Assembly (NCBI RefSeq): GCF_051401765.1
Contig: NC_135064.1
Coordinates: forward strand, 25,642,001 to 25,706,000
DNA from: Calliopsis andreniformis
Lineage: Eukaryota > Arthropoda > Insecta > Hymenoptera > Andrenidae
Length of the DNA: 64,000 nt
Direction of reading: 5' to 3'
The notes under the pieces are model-generated. The model saw nothing but the letters and a program-made list of their open reading frames with translations. It was not told the origin of the DNA and made no database searches. Below are positions 1 to 13,300 of this stretch, piece after piece (within the stretch, counting starts at the first letter, position 1; every line of letters starts with the position of its first letter). The translations under genes were made by a program, and so were the position numbers.

Positions 1-426
1 AAGGAAAGGTCCTTGCACGAAATTGCACGGCCGGGGCCCCGTATTCAAAGTGCGCCGTCGCGCTCCTGTAAATCACGTCTTCTCGAAAATTTACAACGTT
101 GCTCCAGTTTCGGTCACCAGGATTAGTCACGGCTGTGCTCTTCCTGGACGCGACACGCTTGGGCGATGGAACTGTCACCGCCAAGGATACGGAGCGAATC
201 GGTGCGCGGTGATGGTTAAAAATGCAAAGAAGAGAGCGTTGGCCTTTGTTCTGAAACTTTTTCGACGAACAGAAGTTGCAGAGTTGAAAGGAGATGGTTT
301 AGGACTGCGTACAATTGGCTGAAAAATGTTCTGCATTTTAATAGAAATCTATTTCCAAATTGATTAGCTATAGGTGCAGCAGAGATGGATAGGGTCAATC
401 GTAGGATTTGGTGATATTATCCCAGA
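1..426. other. Non-coding stretch, left edge
   Basis: No splice-supported or family-recognisable coding sequence is seen. Short open frames here on both strands have no start context, splice sites or protein character. Confidence 0.5.
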
Positions 427-650
427 CAGCACACGACGTCTTGAAGACATCTATTTCATGTCCATGTTATGCCTCAACGTTTTACGACATAATTTAGACG
501 TCTTAGAAACATCCAACAGTGTATGTCTTATGAACGTATTTTCAGATGTCTCAAAGATATACTGATTTGTAACATTGGACGTCTCAGAGACGTCTTTTGG
601 AGATTTTCAAGACTTTACTGAATGTCTTTAAGATGTTTTCAAGACGTATC
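427..650. repeat. Dispersed GACGTCTT-rich repeat, copy A
   Basis: This stretch is built from many degenerate copies of a GACGTCTT-like palindromic octamer and shares a run of similarity with 23,611-24,040: both contain AGCAC-x-CG(A/C)..GTCT, then a TATTTCATGTCC-like block, then AACGTTTTACGACATAA. No reading frame spans it. It looks like a non-autonomous dispersed repeat rather than a gene. Ends are not sharply defined from the two copies alone. Confidence 0.6.
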
Positions 651-3600
651 TGTGCTATATGGGATATGATACAGCTGTTTTGAAATGCAAGATGCTTGTT
701 GACTGTAATGGGAGATGAAGGGAAGGAACTCTGGCTTTGGTTACAAAATGACTTTTTAGTTTCTACATCTAGAAAATAGTGTGCTATTACAGTCCTTAAT
801 GAAAGACTATTCACAACTCAGAATTAATACACAATTTTCCATAACGAAGTTCATAGTCAGCTTGAAGCACCCTGAGTTTCCTCATTGAAAGCTCACCCCC
901 ATGCTTCTCTACAACTTACCTCGACCTCGACTGCTCTAATCTAGCAAGTCAAAGAATACGTACTCGAAGGACCCAGCGAGTAGCACGCAACAGCGCCGGT
1001 CAATAAACGATACTGTTCTTCAAGCTACTCACTCTGACCAGCCAAGGCAACTGCTCTCGAGCAGATCGTACCGCGAAGGGGGTTCTCTCCGGCGTCTTCC
1101 CTTTCAACGAACTTGTCGGCAACAGACATCTTCCGAGGGGCACGAAAGGCGAAGCAGGAGCCTTCGACGAATCGTTAAGATTGCGTTCCCGACTTTTTCC
1201 TCGCCCTTTTATTTTTATGCACGCGGCGGAGTAACGAGGGGCTTGTCAGAGCGGCTCGAAGGGGTGAAGGGCGAGAAAGGAACGGCGGGCGGGAGGCTGA
1301 GAAGAAGACTCTTGCGAAGGAAGAAGCCGAGAGTTTAATGATATTCCTGATTACGCCGGCACGTGGAGAGAGAAAAGAAGGGCCTGGCGATGGGGGAGGA
1401 AGGGGGTGAACGACGGAGGAGAGAGTCGAGAGAAGAAAGGAAGGGGGTGAGATTGAGACTGCTCCACCTTACCGTGCCTACCCCGTGCTCATCTGAACCG
1501 ACCACCCTCCCCCTCCCGCCACCGACTCGACCTCCTCGGCCGTGGTTCTCGCATAAAAAGTATTGATCTGAGCTCCTTCTTGGCCCGTGAGCCCCACGAG
1601 CCGAGAGGGTTGAATCCACCCTAACTGCTTGCCCTGCCTTTATATTCATCATCCCTCTAGCGCCCCGAGAACGGCGGCCCCTGTCTTCCGAGGGTGGTCG
1701 GACTTCCTCCCTGCCTTTCTCTCTCTCTCCCTCTCCTTCGCCATCCTGCGGCTTCCTTCTCGTCACCCCCTTCCTTCGTCCATCGCGGGAAATCCAACTT
1801 ACGCTCGCGCCGGGGGAGAGGCTATTTTTTATACCGTCTACAGTCGAATGCCAATGAGTTTCTCCTCCATTATTTCTGCCTGTGTAGAGATGTCACTTTC
1901 TACCGAGGATGTACATTGACGACTCCTTGATTGGTAGGTACCTGTGCGGGAGGACTGCAACGTGGTTTGTTTTTGAAGGATTTTGGAAGCTTCAATTGAC
2001 TTGGGGAAGTAAGTGTGTTTAGAAGAATAATGGGTTTCTTTGGGGGAAGTGAGAGGTTGGAAGGGAGGGGATCAAAGTTTGGAGATATGTTGAGAATTGA
2101 GGGAGGTGAGAACCTTGATGTTAAAAATATAATAAAGTCAATTCAGTGGTACTTCGATAAGTCGTGAATATTATAAATCATCGATCGAATCATTTTGACT
2201 CTTATTTGATCTTTAAAGAGGCAAAGAGATTCAAAATAATTTCAGATAGTCTTAAATTCATCACTTGCCTGAAGACATGTCGCGAGATAAATCCCATCGT
2301 GTAGGGTATACTTTAGAGTCGCAAAACCTCCCCAAACGAGGCGTAAAGAATAAGAATCCCGTATCGGAATTCAATTTAATCCCCAGAATTTATGCGACTC
2401 CCGAACTCCGATGTTGTTGGCGGAGCAAACAGTCATTAGCATCCGCAAAGTACGCATTTGCCTAATTTTCCTTCGCCAGCTCGTTAGCCTATCACCGAGG
2501 AAATTTAATTAGCACAGTTCTTTGCGTCAAACTGTTTCCCTCGATCATTTTACCTACAGTCTGACCACGGCAGAGCGTTTATCGAAAATTGCTGATACAA
2601 TTGCAATTGCTGGCAGTCCCTTCCACCGAGTTCCCACAAGATTTTTCTCAACCGTGAAACCCTGCACAGGATGGTTCTCTGGGTAGCGACAATTATCGAA
2701 ATACTTTCTCTTCTCTGCGGTTTACACGGTCTCGGGCTATAAGTGGCATTGGACCCCCGTACCCTTTTCGCTCGCAGATTAACCCAGGGGAACCCTTTTT
2801 GCCTGCGGCCCGTGCATCGCCCACGAAATCTGTCGAACAGAATCCTGGGGTGCTATCTCTCAAAACATCGGAGATCCACTTAAATATTTCCAAAACCGGT
2901 GAATCGTTCAGTGATTTCGAATCCTTTCGAAGGACCTCGTCGCTCGGACTCTGTTGTGACAGGTCATCTTTGTCCTCCCACGTTCTAGCAGATTCTTATT
3001 ATTTATCAGCGTATAATGGCGATTGATCGCTATTGTGTTTTTAATGCGTTCTCTGTCGCGAACACAATATAGAACCTGATTCTGAAGATTGTTGTGGAGA
3101 TTGTGGCTGGGAAGATGGTAAAATGCGTAGATTGGAATTTGTTTGGGAATGCGCTACTGACGAGTGGAGGTCCAGGTTACTTTTAATACTTCATCTATTA
3201 ATGCTTGCTGTATCCAAGTACCTGTATGGAAAATTGAATCACATGTATAATTTGAAGATGAAATCTGAATTAATTCCAATTGCTCATATAAAGTAGGGAA
3301 TAATTGAGGATCTTGGAATTCGAAAATATAATAAAATTAAAAAATATATAAGTATGATTCCTCCATGTTCCAATATTTAAATCTTTAATTTACAAATTTT
3401 CAAAGTTTCTTTACACATTAATTTCAATTTTCTATATTCCAATTCTTGGAATCTCTGAGTGACTCCACTTTAATATAATAAGAGTCAAATAAATGAAATT
3501 TAGTATCACAAACATGATACTTCTGTTACCCAGAAATTTCTTCATTTAAACACATATGTGTCTTCTTCTTAATTCAAGCACGAGAGCTTCCGCTGTGTTA

Positions 3601-6600
3601 CATCTGTTTCGCTCAAAGGATTAATCCAGCGAGATATGAATCTTCCATGCTATGTGCCCCACAGAGTGTTTCGTTTGGGAAGACAAGGTCAGAAGCTTCG
3701 ACAACGTTTTCCTCGCGAAGAAATAGTATCGTTATCAAAGATCCGGCAAGAGTGAAAGAACCCGTACGTACGAAATACATAGAGACGGTGGTTTATCGCC
3801 TTGGGGTCGTCGGCGTCGTCGGCGTCGTCGTAGCAAAGGGAAGGGTGGAAGAAGAACGAGGGTCTCGGGCAAAGTAACGTCGCCTTTTATTAAAGTTCCG
3901 AATGCAAAATGTGTTTCGGGTTGTTTCGGGTTCAGGCTCCGTTTCTTATTAACTTTTATCGGGCTTCCGCGTATCGTGGTCGCGTAACGACCCCCTTAGA
4001 CCGTGACTTTTAATTTCTTTCGCGCGCCCCCTTCGAGCTCTGCATAAATTCCGAGAATTGATTAGCTCGATTAAACGGACCTCTCTTTCTCGAAACGAGA
4101 TTAAATTTCCCTGACATTCGCCTTAAACTTCACCATCGAACTACAGTCCTGAAACACAATTGTAGCGAGAGTCTGCACGTCGAGTACACTCAGAATTCTA
4201 ATTAGTAATTAAGTACAGTGATCTCTGATTTTATCGCTCAGTGTGGTTGACAAGTGTAAGGGTACAAATGCCCAAGTGCAATCCACCTTACTGACGGCAT
4301 CAAGTGTAGCAGGTGAGGCTGTTGCCATTGGACACAGCGGCGCGGCGACGGGAAGAAGGGTTGGTTGCTATGGCTACGAGGAAGGGTTAGAATTCCGACC
4401 CCTTTCTGAATTCCGCGCGGTGAAGGGTTAATGAGATTGGACGAACGACGCGGAGCTTCCCTCCATGTAGCGCTTCCTCTTTTTTTTTTTTATTACTTCG
4501 AGCATGGCTGCCACCCTGATGCTCCACGACGTCGTAGAAAAGAATTATTTCCTGGTGCATAGGGATGATCGGTGGTATTAAACTCGTTTGCCAAGAAGAA
4601 ATTAATATATTTTATTAAAGTACTGGATTAAATAGAAATTAAGGAAATATTTTTCTTGTGAGGTAAAAACATGAGTGGGAATACATAGTGTTTTATTAAT
4701 GTGGTGTGGAAATAAAATTATATTGCCGGGTTTTCTTTTGTATTTTATTCGTAAAGGCTATATCAGACTTGTTTGCTTCATTTTTTAACAGAGACTTCAC
4801 TTTTAATTTGACGTACTCTTCGTTAATCTTCTCATGTGCCTGTATTCAGTAGTACAAGTCAACGATTAACAATTCTCTTACAAATATTGAGATACATACA
4901 TGCGACACTTCTTTTCCTCGTCTGAAGACATCATATTCAAATTGCAAAAATGAAGGTATAAACTCCTAACCACCACCCCCACCACCCTTCCAAAAAAAAC
5001 TCAATACACCATCCCAAAATTAATCACGAAAATTCCAAAAACGATAAAACATCCCAAAGTCGTTTTCGACAACAGGGAGTCGCAACAACGTTTCGATCCC
5101 GTGGACAAAACACGAATCCGCCCCGGGGGTGGCTTTCTTCCCTCGTGCTGCTTTTCCACAAGGTTCCTTCCGCCCGAAAAAATATTTTCGTACCACTCGA
5201 TTCGAATCGTACCTGCGCCTCGCTCTGTCTCTCTTCTGTTCGACACCGAGAGAACTTCCCTCGTCTCCCCATCGCCTCCCTTTTGAAGTTCGCGTACACA
5301 CACGAATTTATATCGCGCTCTCGTGGTGCGACTCGGTCCACGCAAGCAGGTATGTGCGTGTGTCCGCGTGAGTGCGCGCTTTCGGCGCTGGAAGCATTCT
5401 TATTTCCATACAAAGACCGTACGATTTCACCAGCTCAACCTTTGAAGAACGTGAACGAAGGTTCCCCTGTCGCCCCCATCCTGTTCGCAGGTTGCCCGAC
5501 TGTTGCGATTTTTGAATATTCTAGACGGGGAAAGTCTGGGAAAAATTATGTAAATCGTGGCACAACACCCACAATACGTCGAGGGTAGGAAAGGGTGCAA
5601 GGGGCATGTGAAAGTGTACGCTTTGAAGTCTGTGTAGGATCTCTTGCTTGTGCAAACCGTGGGAAATGGGAAAAGAGGATCTGTGTTTCCATGTAATTGA
5701 GCAACAGTGGTGAATGTGGCAGTATTTCGTATCACGCTGTCAAAAAGGAAAATTTGCTTATTGATCTTTTGTAAATTTGAGTAATGCTGAAAGTTAGAAA
5801 CAGGTGAGTTTAAAGAATATTGCATTTAATTTTTTTAAGCTTCTTTGTAAGGGATATTTCGAAATTTCTGAGTACACTTTTCTGTATTTTATAGAAACAA
5901 TAAAAATAATAAATAAGCCCTTATTTCTAAACATTGGCAATGAATAATTGAATAGTAACATAGTATCTACGATCAAACTCTTTATTTCGTTGGATTTGTC
6001 TTTTCTTCTCTACATTTTACGATGCCTTCAGTGCCCACATTTTTTACCCCCATAAAGATGAATGTGTGTGTTCTTTGTCAACACAATCGAAGAAACATTT
6101 ATGCGGGTCCTGTATCGCGTAAGAGAATTACGATCACACGAGGATTAGAGCTAAAGCAATCATGAAAACGGTAGCAATCTAACAATCGTATTCAAGCATA
6201 ATCCACTTGACGATTCTATTTTCACTGCAACAATGTCCTTGTAAACTTCTCCCCCTCATTCCATAAAATTATCCTTTCATCGTCACTTTTGGTAAAAGAC
6301 CATCAGTATCTAGACTGGCTCTAGTTATCTCTCGTTCTCTTCAAACTTATTTTATGTGTTCGTTCCAAAATTCATGAAAGTTTCAATTTGCATAGATATC
6401 CACATGACCAACCCTTTTAATCATCCCCCCTCCAAATGAAGCTCGATTAACCAATCAAGACCAAGAGAAATCACGTGCTCCAACTTTCTCATTCTCTCCC
6501 AGAAATGTCACAGAAGCCCTTGACACTCTGCAGGCCACGCTTCCAGCAAAAAATCCCCGCAAGGACTCCAAGGGCGTGGCGAGGTATTTAGCAAGGGCCA

Positions 6601-7297
6601 TGTCGGCGTCCACTGTATCCTTCTCGCAGGAATAATGTTAACGCCTCTGGACTCCGTTTTCTTCTAACAAAGACCAACTGCCGACTCGCGATTGTTCCAC
6701 TCTTCCGGTTGGACCCGACTTCCTCCACGAAGATCTGGTTTTCCTCCGTTTTCGGTTTCTCAGAGGCGCGACGCTCGGTCCCACCGATCAATCTGCACTA
6801 TTCTGAGGGCCCAGCCAGTCGACACGAGGAAAGCAGTGGCCGGTTACGCCCTGGACCAACTGGTCATCTTGCTCCAGTTGCCATCGTCCTCTGTACTTGC
6901 ATCGAAAACCGATGTGTCTAAAAGGCGTCTGAGTTTAAGGCCCCCTTTATTGGGGGCGACTGCAACACGCGGAACTAAGATCGATAGGAATTCGTGAAAA
7001 GGATTGTTAAGCCCTCAAAGGATCTGTTATGTTAATAGATGAAACGATTTCTTTGACAATGGCCTCATAAAGTCCTCGTTTGTCCATAGTGCTGGGCGAC
7101 AAGGCTGGGGAAAAGGCACTTGCTACCAGGTTTTGTATCCTGCAAGGGGAAAGAAGGATTAACCATTGAAAGAGTTGAAGGGAGGTTACACTTTATTAAA
7201 ATGTTATAAAATAGGATCCTACAATTTTTTTATCAAGCTTGCTAATTGGGTCCAGCAAAATTTCTACATAAAGTAATATAAAATCTGTGTATGCATA
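651..7297. other. Long intergenic stretch without recognisable genes
   Basis: Base composition swings from AT-rich to GC-rich. A strongly strand-asymmetric block lies at about 1,290-1,790 (purine-rich, then pyrimidine-rich on the plus strand). A (GTCGTCGGC)n microsatellite-like run is at about 3,806-3,830. Overlapping open frames at 5,000-5,600 on both strands lack splice sites and conserved protein motifs, and look like by-products of GC-rich DNA. Confidence 0.5.
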
Positions 7298-7419
7298 TAG
7301 GCTGATCAGTCTAACTGGATACCCTTGGAATGTTGGCAGCGTTTATTTTAAATGCTGCTGGCATTCTAAGTACTGTTAACACTTGTAAGAGGGTTTCCAG
7401 TTAAACTGATCACCCTGTA
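7298..7419. mobile_element. Short TIR element (MITE-like), family 1 copy A
   Basis: A 122 bp element with imperfect terminal inverted repeats. The left end reads TAGGCTGATCAGTCTAACTG and the reverse complement of the right end reads TACAGGGTGATCAGTTTAAC, continuing into matching TGGAAACCCT-type sequence. It has no coding capacity. The TA-bounded ends and size fit a non-autonomous Tc1/mariner-like MITE. A second member is at 19,136-19,216. Confidence 0.65.
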
Positions 7420-10400
7420 GATACAAACCGTTCTTCCCTTTACAAAACTACCCTCGAATAACTATCACCACCAATTCCGCAAAGAATGTATAATAATTCC
7501 ACCATAAAAGGACTTAAAATTCCCTCAGGTAGTGATTCCTCCTCTGCACCGAGTTGGAGATTCACTGAACGATTTTCCTACCCCGTACATTTACTTCGAG
7601 GATCAATTACATCCTTCGGCGACCTATCGCTATTACATTCCATTACGCCTGACGTCATATTTTTATTATTGCCTCGGTTCGTAAACACATTACAGGTTTC
7701 TCACATTAGCCAGCAGAGGGGGCGGGTCAGGGCAGAGGGGAAATGGAAGGACAACAGAGCATAGCAAAGGATCTCAAACAAGTCTCCATTACCGCATCTG
7801 TCTTCCCCGAAAAGTCAGAGCTCTCGATCATCCGAGGCTAAGAAACTCGCCAAGATTTTCTCTGCCACCCTCGCTGTTCCCCTCCCCGTGGATTGATTCG
7901 AACAGCCGCGCGAATGTATATTACTCTGCGTCGAGGAGAAAAGGGATACAATATGCAATGATGAAAAATATATGGGATATTCGGGCGAAATAAGTCCTCC
8001 GCGAGCGTGCCCCCTCGCTGTCCCCGACGATTGTCTTCCAATAATACGCGCCACTCTCTTGTTTGCTCTCCTCTTGTCCCTCCACCTTGATTTCTGTTTT
8101 TTCTGTCGCCTGACGGATGCCTTCGAGGGAGAATATTGGCAATCCATCGAATGAGATTTGGCGAGTATAGCTAAGCTACGAAGATGAGCAAACTCCGCTG
8201 AGATAACACCCGAAATTAGAGCGCAAATGATGTATGATGATAGATGGAATTAATTCGACGAAGTTTAATGTAAGAGTTATAGAAGGGAAGGAAACACTGC
8301 CATGGACTTTGGTTTCGCAGAATAAATATATAATTACGTTTATTGTTAGTTTGAACAGAGAACCATTCTGTACAATGGAGAAATGAGTTCTACAGGCACA
8401 GAATTTTTCTCCATGTTTCATTTTAATCCACCAACAAAGTGACACAGTGACACCCACCTCCTCAGCGGATATTCTATTTTCGCGGCGGACATCGTTTCGA
8501 ATCGGGTGTGAAATTTCGTGGGATCGCGTGCCCCATCCCACCAGCAATTCTGACGGAGTTATGTAAAGCGAAAATGTTCGGGGATCGAGCCCCACCTTCC
8601 CCGCGCCATTGAGGTCCAACAATAAAGTTTTCTGCATAATACGGTGGAGCGAGCGGAGGACCAAGATCCGACGAGTAGGATGGAAAAAGGGGATCGCACA
8701 TATGCCGCGGACTCAATACCCGTTTACTCAATACGCACCCTGAAACTTTCAATGGCTTTGGGGGCAGTCGAATCATCGACGCGTTCGATTCCTCTCTGAG
8801 GGAGGCTCTCATCAGGACACCCAGCGAATAAGTTAATGAACTTTCTATTGGCGTTTTGCGGCATTCGGATGTGCTCTGCCAGGAAATACAGGATGTTTCT
8901 GAACAGCGCGGCATAACTTTAAGGGATGATTCTAGACACCAAAGTTCTTTTTTATTTAAATGCAGTTTCAAGCTACAGGAGAAGATTATTCTGCAACATA
9001 CTTTACAATATAAACTCAATGTTTCTATATTGTACCTATTTTTGGTGAATTATCTTCCCTAGGGTGAACAAACTTTCAACAAATGTGGAGATAGATTTTG
9101 GTCCTTCGAGGACGAGGAGTGAAAGATGGTCTCTCAAGTAATGGGGAAACGAGTGAAACTTTCTTTATGGAGGTTGGAGGGAGTTAAAATTTGGTTATTA
9201 TATGGAGTGTGTAATTAGTGTTTAGATGATTAGAATTCTCGCAATGCAAATATTGCGAGTACAACTGGTAAAAGTGTAAAATTGTTACCAGTTTGAGTCG
9301 TACCTTACCTGTCCCGACGTTCTTTATGTTATATTTACGCGTCGAATTGCGTAACCTTGGTATTTTGCTCGCGCCACTGAGCTAGAAGGAGCAAATGCGG
9401 GTGGATCGCGATCAAGAGGTGGAAAAGCATAGAGAGAAGGAAAAAAAGGGACATGTACTGCCTGTTGCTGCTAGTGGCGTTCGTAGTACGATACAAACGA
9501 TGAGACAAGACCGTCGCTGGAGCCACCATGGGGATGAAAAGATGTTTACGAGAGCGTAGCTTTGTTCGTAGGGTGGTGTAGTTTATCAGAAATGGCTGGC
9601 TGTTTCTCAAGCGTATGCTGGTGCCTGTGATCCGCCCCTGTTTTCACTCGAATTTCTTCCTCCCATCACGGTGAAAAGTAAGTAAATCCATCTTAATTTG
9701 TAGACTAGCAAGACTTCTACAGATTTTTGTGACACGGAATTAGAACAGACACTTCAAACCAGGTCTTAATAGGTATCTATACGATAAGAGAATTGCTTTA
9801 GGGGTAGTCAACATTTTATCAGACCTGTCTCGACTCTTTTTCCAGTGAATATTTCACTTCAATGAAATGTATTCGCTACCCCAGTTCCTTTACTTGTCGA
9901 ATATTCGTAATTTCCAAATTACTTGTTCAAAGACACCAACTGGGCCCATTCCCCTTTTTGGGATTAATGATTCCTGAAACCATTTACTTTTTCTGACAGG
10001 TCGGCGCTCTCAGTTCTACCAGACACCGATAGCGCGTGTGGAACTATTAAAGAGTTTTTCTTTCTGCTACCGAAAACGCAGAGGGCCCACCCACGCGGTA
10101 GAAATATAAATCAGTTGAACGCGTACGATTCTCCACAGATGAAGGACCCATCTGCTCTAGGAACTTCATTCTTTTTAATAACTGTCACCGACGAAACATT
10201 ATTACGGCTTCTTTACATAATTAATTTGATTTATGTATGCAGACTCGAAGAAACGTTAACGAGATCATGGAAATTAGAGTATAATCGAACAATTATCCTC
10301 CCATATTGCGACACAAACGACAAGAAACATTTCCTCATTTAATCAAGCGATACTTTCCAAGTGGAAGATCATCGAAGCAGTGCAGATGTTCGACAGAAGA

Positions 10401-13130
10401 CACGATACATCCAGACACGCGCTAAAAAGCTAAAGCAGCCGCAAAAAGGCGTCGAAAGTCCGAATAATTTAAATCGACTTAGCCGAGATTTCCTTTTTTG
10501 CCTCGAACCAACAGATGTGATTTCGGCCACGCTTCGATGAGCACCTCGTCGTCATTCACGGTGGACACGTGCTGTTTTGGATTAATTTTTTTCCCCACGA
10601 TCCTCCCATACGCGCAGAAATCTTCAAAGGAGTCTCCTTCAGGACACATTGCAGCCACCAAAATGACTGTGGATCGAATCCTGCAGGAATCTACCTTCTC
10701 GAAAAGAGATTTCAAGATTCAGTAGGCTCTGAAATTTAAGAGATGAAAGAGCGTTGTTTGAACAGGCAATACAGTCGTTGGAAACTTTCCCCCATAAGAG
10801 TGTAGTGGCATTAAGCAGCTGGGATTAATTGAAAAAAGGAGGTGGTCCGCAACGATCGCGGAAATATATCAAGCAGGGAGGCTGAGGGAGGGGGATGGTC
10901 CGCATTAATTGGTGCTTCGCCCGCTAAACGAGCCAAGTTTCGAGCTGATCAAGTTTCTCCTGGATGACGTCGTCTCATCGCCGACCCTCCTCGCTTCCTT
11001 ACAAGCAGCCTAATGAAAGAATAAATACTTGATGCGGCCTGGACCTAATTACACCGTGGGCTGTTCAGCCTGAAGTTGAAACGACCACGGTGGATGAATC
11101 TGTAAGTGCGCGGCAGAGAAATTTGGGACAAGAGAAGACAAAGGGCGTCGGTTCTCGCGCTTTAAGGGGACCTAAAAAGGTTCGCGCTTTCAACGACTGA
11201 ATAATTGATCCGCGGCAGTCCTCTTAACAGCGATTCGCACCTCTAATTTTCCTCCCTGACGGAGCGAGCTTTGAACAGTTTCAATGTTAAAAGATTTCAA
11301 CTACTCAGGATTTCTTAGGAAAAAATTGTCGCAATTCTGTCATTTTGTAGAATTTACGCTCTGAGGTCGGGGATGTTGCTTATTTGCAGGGGTGGAACTA
11401 CAAAAGTCGCTTCTTATTCAAGATGGCGACCTTAGGTGTAATAGTGCTCTCATAAACAGTGCAGTGTGGGCGTAGGTATAAAATTTCAAGAAGAATCTTA
11501 TTTACGAGTACGTCCTCTATCTGTTATTCTTTTGTATCTTAAATTCACTCCTAAAGAAGTTAAAACTTTCAGTGTAGATTGCAACCTTCTTCATTTCTAT
11601 ACACCTACGTACTAAGAATTCTTTATTGAACTAGGAAAACTCTGGCTACCCTTAATTCAAAAATTCTCCCTAAAAATATGGTCCACTTGGTTAACTTCTT
11701 CCTACATTGGTTAGATCTCTGATAGGTCTTCCACAGTCTGAAACCGAAATTGCAATCAATACTTCGCGAAATAATCAGAAATATAAGGGGAAGGAAAGCA
11801 TTTCTTGGGCATAGGCTCACGTGGCAACTAATTCCCAGTTCCTGCTCCGCGTTGCCACGGTGTGATCAAAAGGAATATTAGATTTTCGCTGGGGCTCAAA
11901 GGGCCAAGAGCAATGGCCGCCGAAGGCGCACACAGGAACCGTGCCACCCTTCATCGTTCCACCATAATTTCCGAGAATGAGATAAGCTACATCTCCCTGG
12001 ACCCTCTCGGCCGATGTTATGGGGGCTGCAACCCTCTCCCTGACGCAACCCCCTCGGTTCTTCGCGCTGGGGTTGTAGTATCCGGGAAGCTTTCGTGCAA
12101 CTGACCAATGCGCCATTGGCTGGCCGTACTAATCAATAAATCGTTCTTTGCTGCGACCGAGCCAAACGCGCGCTTAGACACCCTTCGCTCCGAGAGCGCC
12201 TTTCCGGTTCACCATTATCGCGAGCCGTCAATGGAACCCATCCGCCATTCTATTTCCTTGGGATAGTTTTATGATAGTTACTCTGACTTCAACCCTTTTG
12301 TACTGACAGTCTATTTACCATTATTAAGTCTGATTTATTTTGCAATATATATTATTTATGGTTTGTTGTGACAGTCTTTTAGGGTAAGAGGCTTAGTTTC
12401 TTGTGTTAATAATGAGGGGTAATTACGATTTTTGGTAGGGAAGTTGGAGTCTATTTTGGAAGGATAATGGAGGTTAATTAAGTTTCGGAGCAAATTGGTC
12501 TGAGCAGAGCAGAATGGTTAAAGTATCACTTGTTTATATATCTCGCTATTACAGAAACTCCACAATCTTCAACCTACCCTTAGTAGTTATTTATTTCTTC
12601 TTCAATCTTATCAAAATAATTCAGCAAAGAAGAACCACGTATCCCAAATATTCCCAGTGTCAAACATTGTGTTTGCCTAACACGCGAAAAAATAGAATCC
12701 CCCTTCTAGAAACAGTCTTTGAAGGGTAAGAGCAAAAGGTAGATAGAGAACGGTCGCGGATAAGGGAAAAGTATTCGACTCCGTGAAAACCTCCTTTGCT
12801 ATCGTTTCCTCCGTCTTTACGAAAACCCCAGAGCCATTGATCGATGGTGATGGAGATGCGAATAAACAAAAGTTCGCAGAGGGAAGAGGGTGGCTGGCAT
12901 CATCAGTCATCGGTTTTGTCATGTGTGTTTCTGATGCGGACAGCACGTAGCGCATCCTCCTTCGTATCGTGGCTTCAGGGAGTCTATCCACAGCGAAATT
13001 CGAAGGATCCGCTTACACAGAGCAGATCCAGGGGCACATGGTACACTAGATGTCCATGACTTTCATTTCTTTTTGAGCGAAACAGATCTTTATGAGATTG
13101 TTCAAAATCAAAGAGCACTGGATTTTGAAG
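7420..13130. other. Intergenic stretch
   Basis: No supported gene. A transposon-end-like segment starts near 8,890 (CAGGATGTTTCTGAACAGCG). Two small perfect-stem hairpins sit side by side at 9,238-9,259 and 9,263-9,293. Open frames at 8,176-9,019 on the minus strand overlap that repeat-like segment and show no protein family signal. Confidence 0.45.
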
Positions 13131-13300
13131 ACACGAACACATTACTGTCACGTCACGTGAAATCACGTCACATATTATAGCGAATTTATTTCATATTATA
13201 GCAAAATAGGTCTAAAACAAGGGAATACCTCAGCTCACACTATAGATTTGCTATAGTATGTAACATGAATTCACGTGACGCGACAGTAATGTGTTCGCGC
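13131..13300. mobile_element. Palindromic MITE-like element, about 55 bp arms
   Basis: The arms at about 13,131-13,186 and 13,245-13,300 are inverted copies: the left starts ACACGAACACATTACTGTCA and the reverse complement of the right starts GCGCGAACACATTACTGTCG. They match with few mismatches through the CACGTGAA and ACTATAG-like segments, leaving a loop of about 60 bp. No coding capacity. No clear target-site duplication is visible, so the superfamily is uncertain. Confidence 0.7.

Noticed and set aside
5001..5588. Cluster of overlapping frames on both strands
   Set aside because: Typical of GC-rich DNA with few stops; no splice or protein evidence favours any one.
8176..9019. Two overlapping minus-strand frames of 162 and 181 codons
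   Set aside because: They overlap each other in different frames and a transposon-end-like repeat; no motif supports either.
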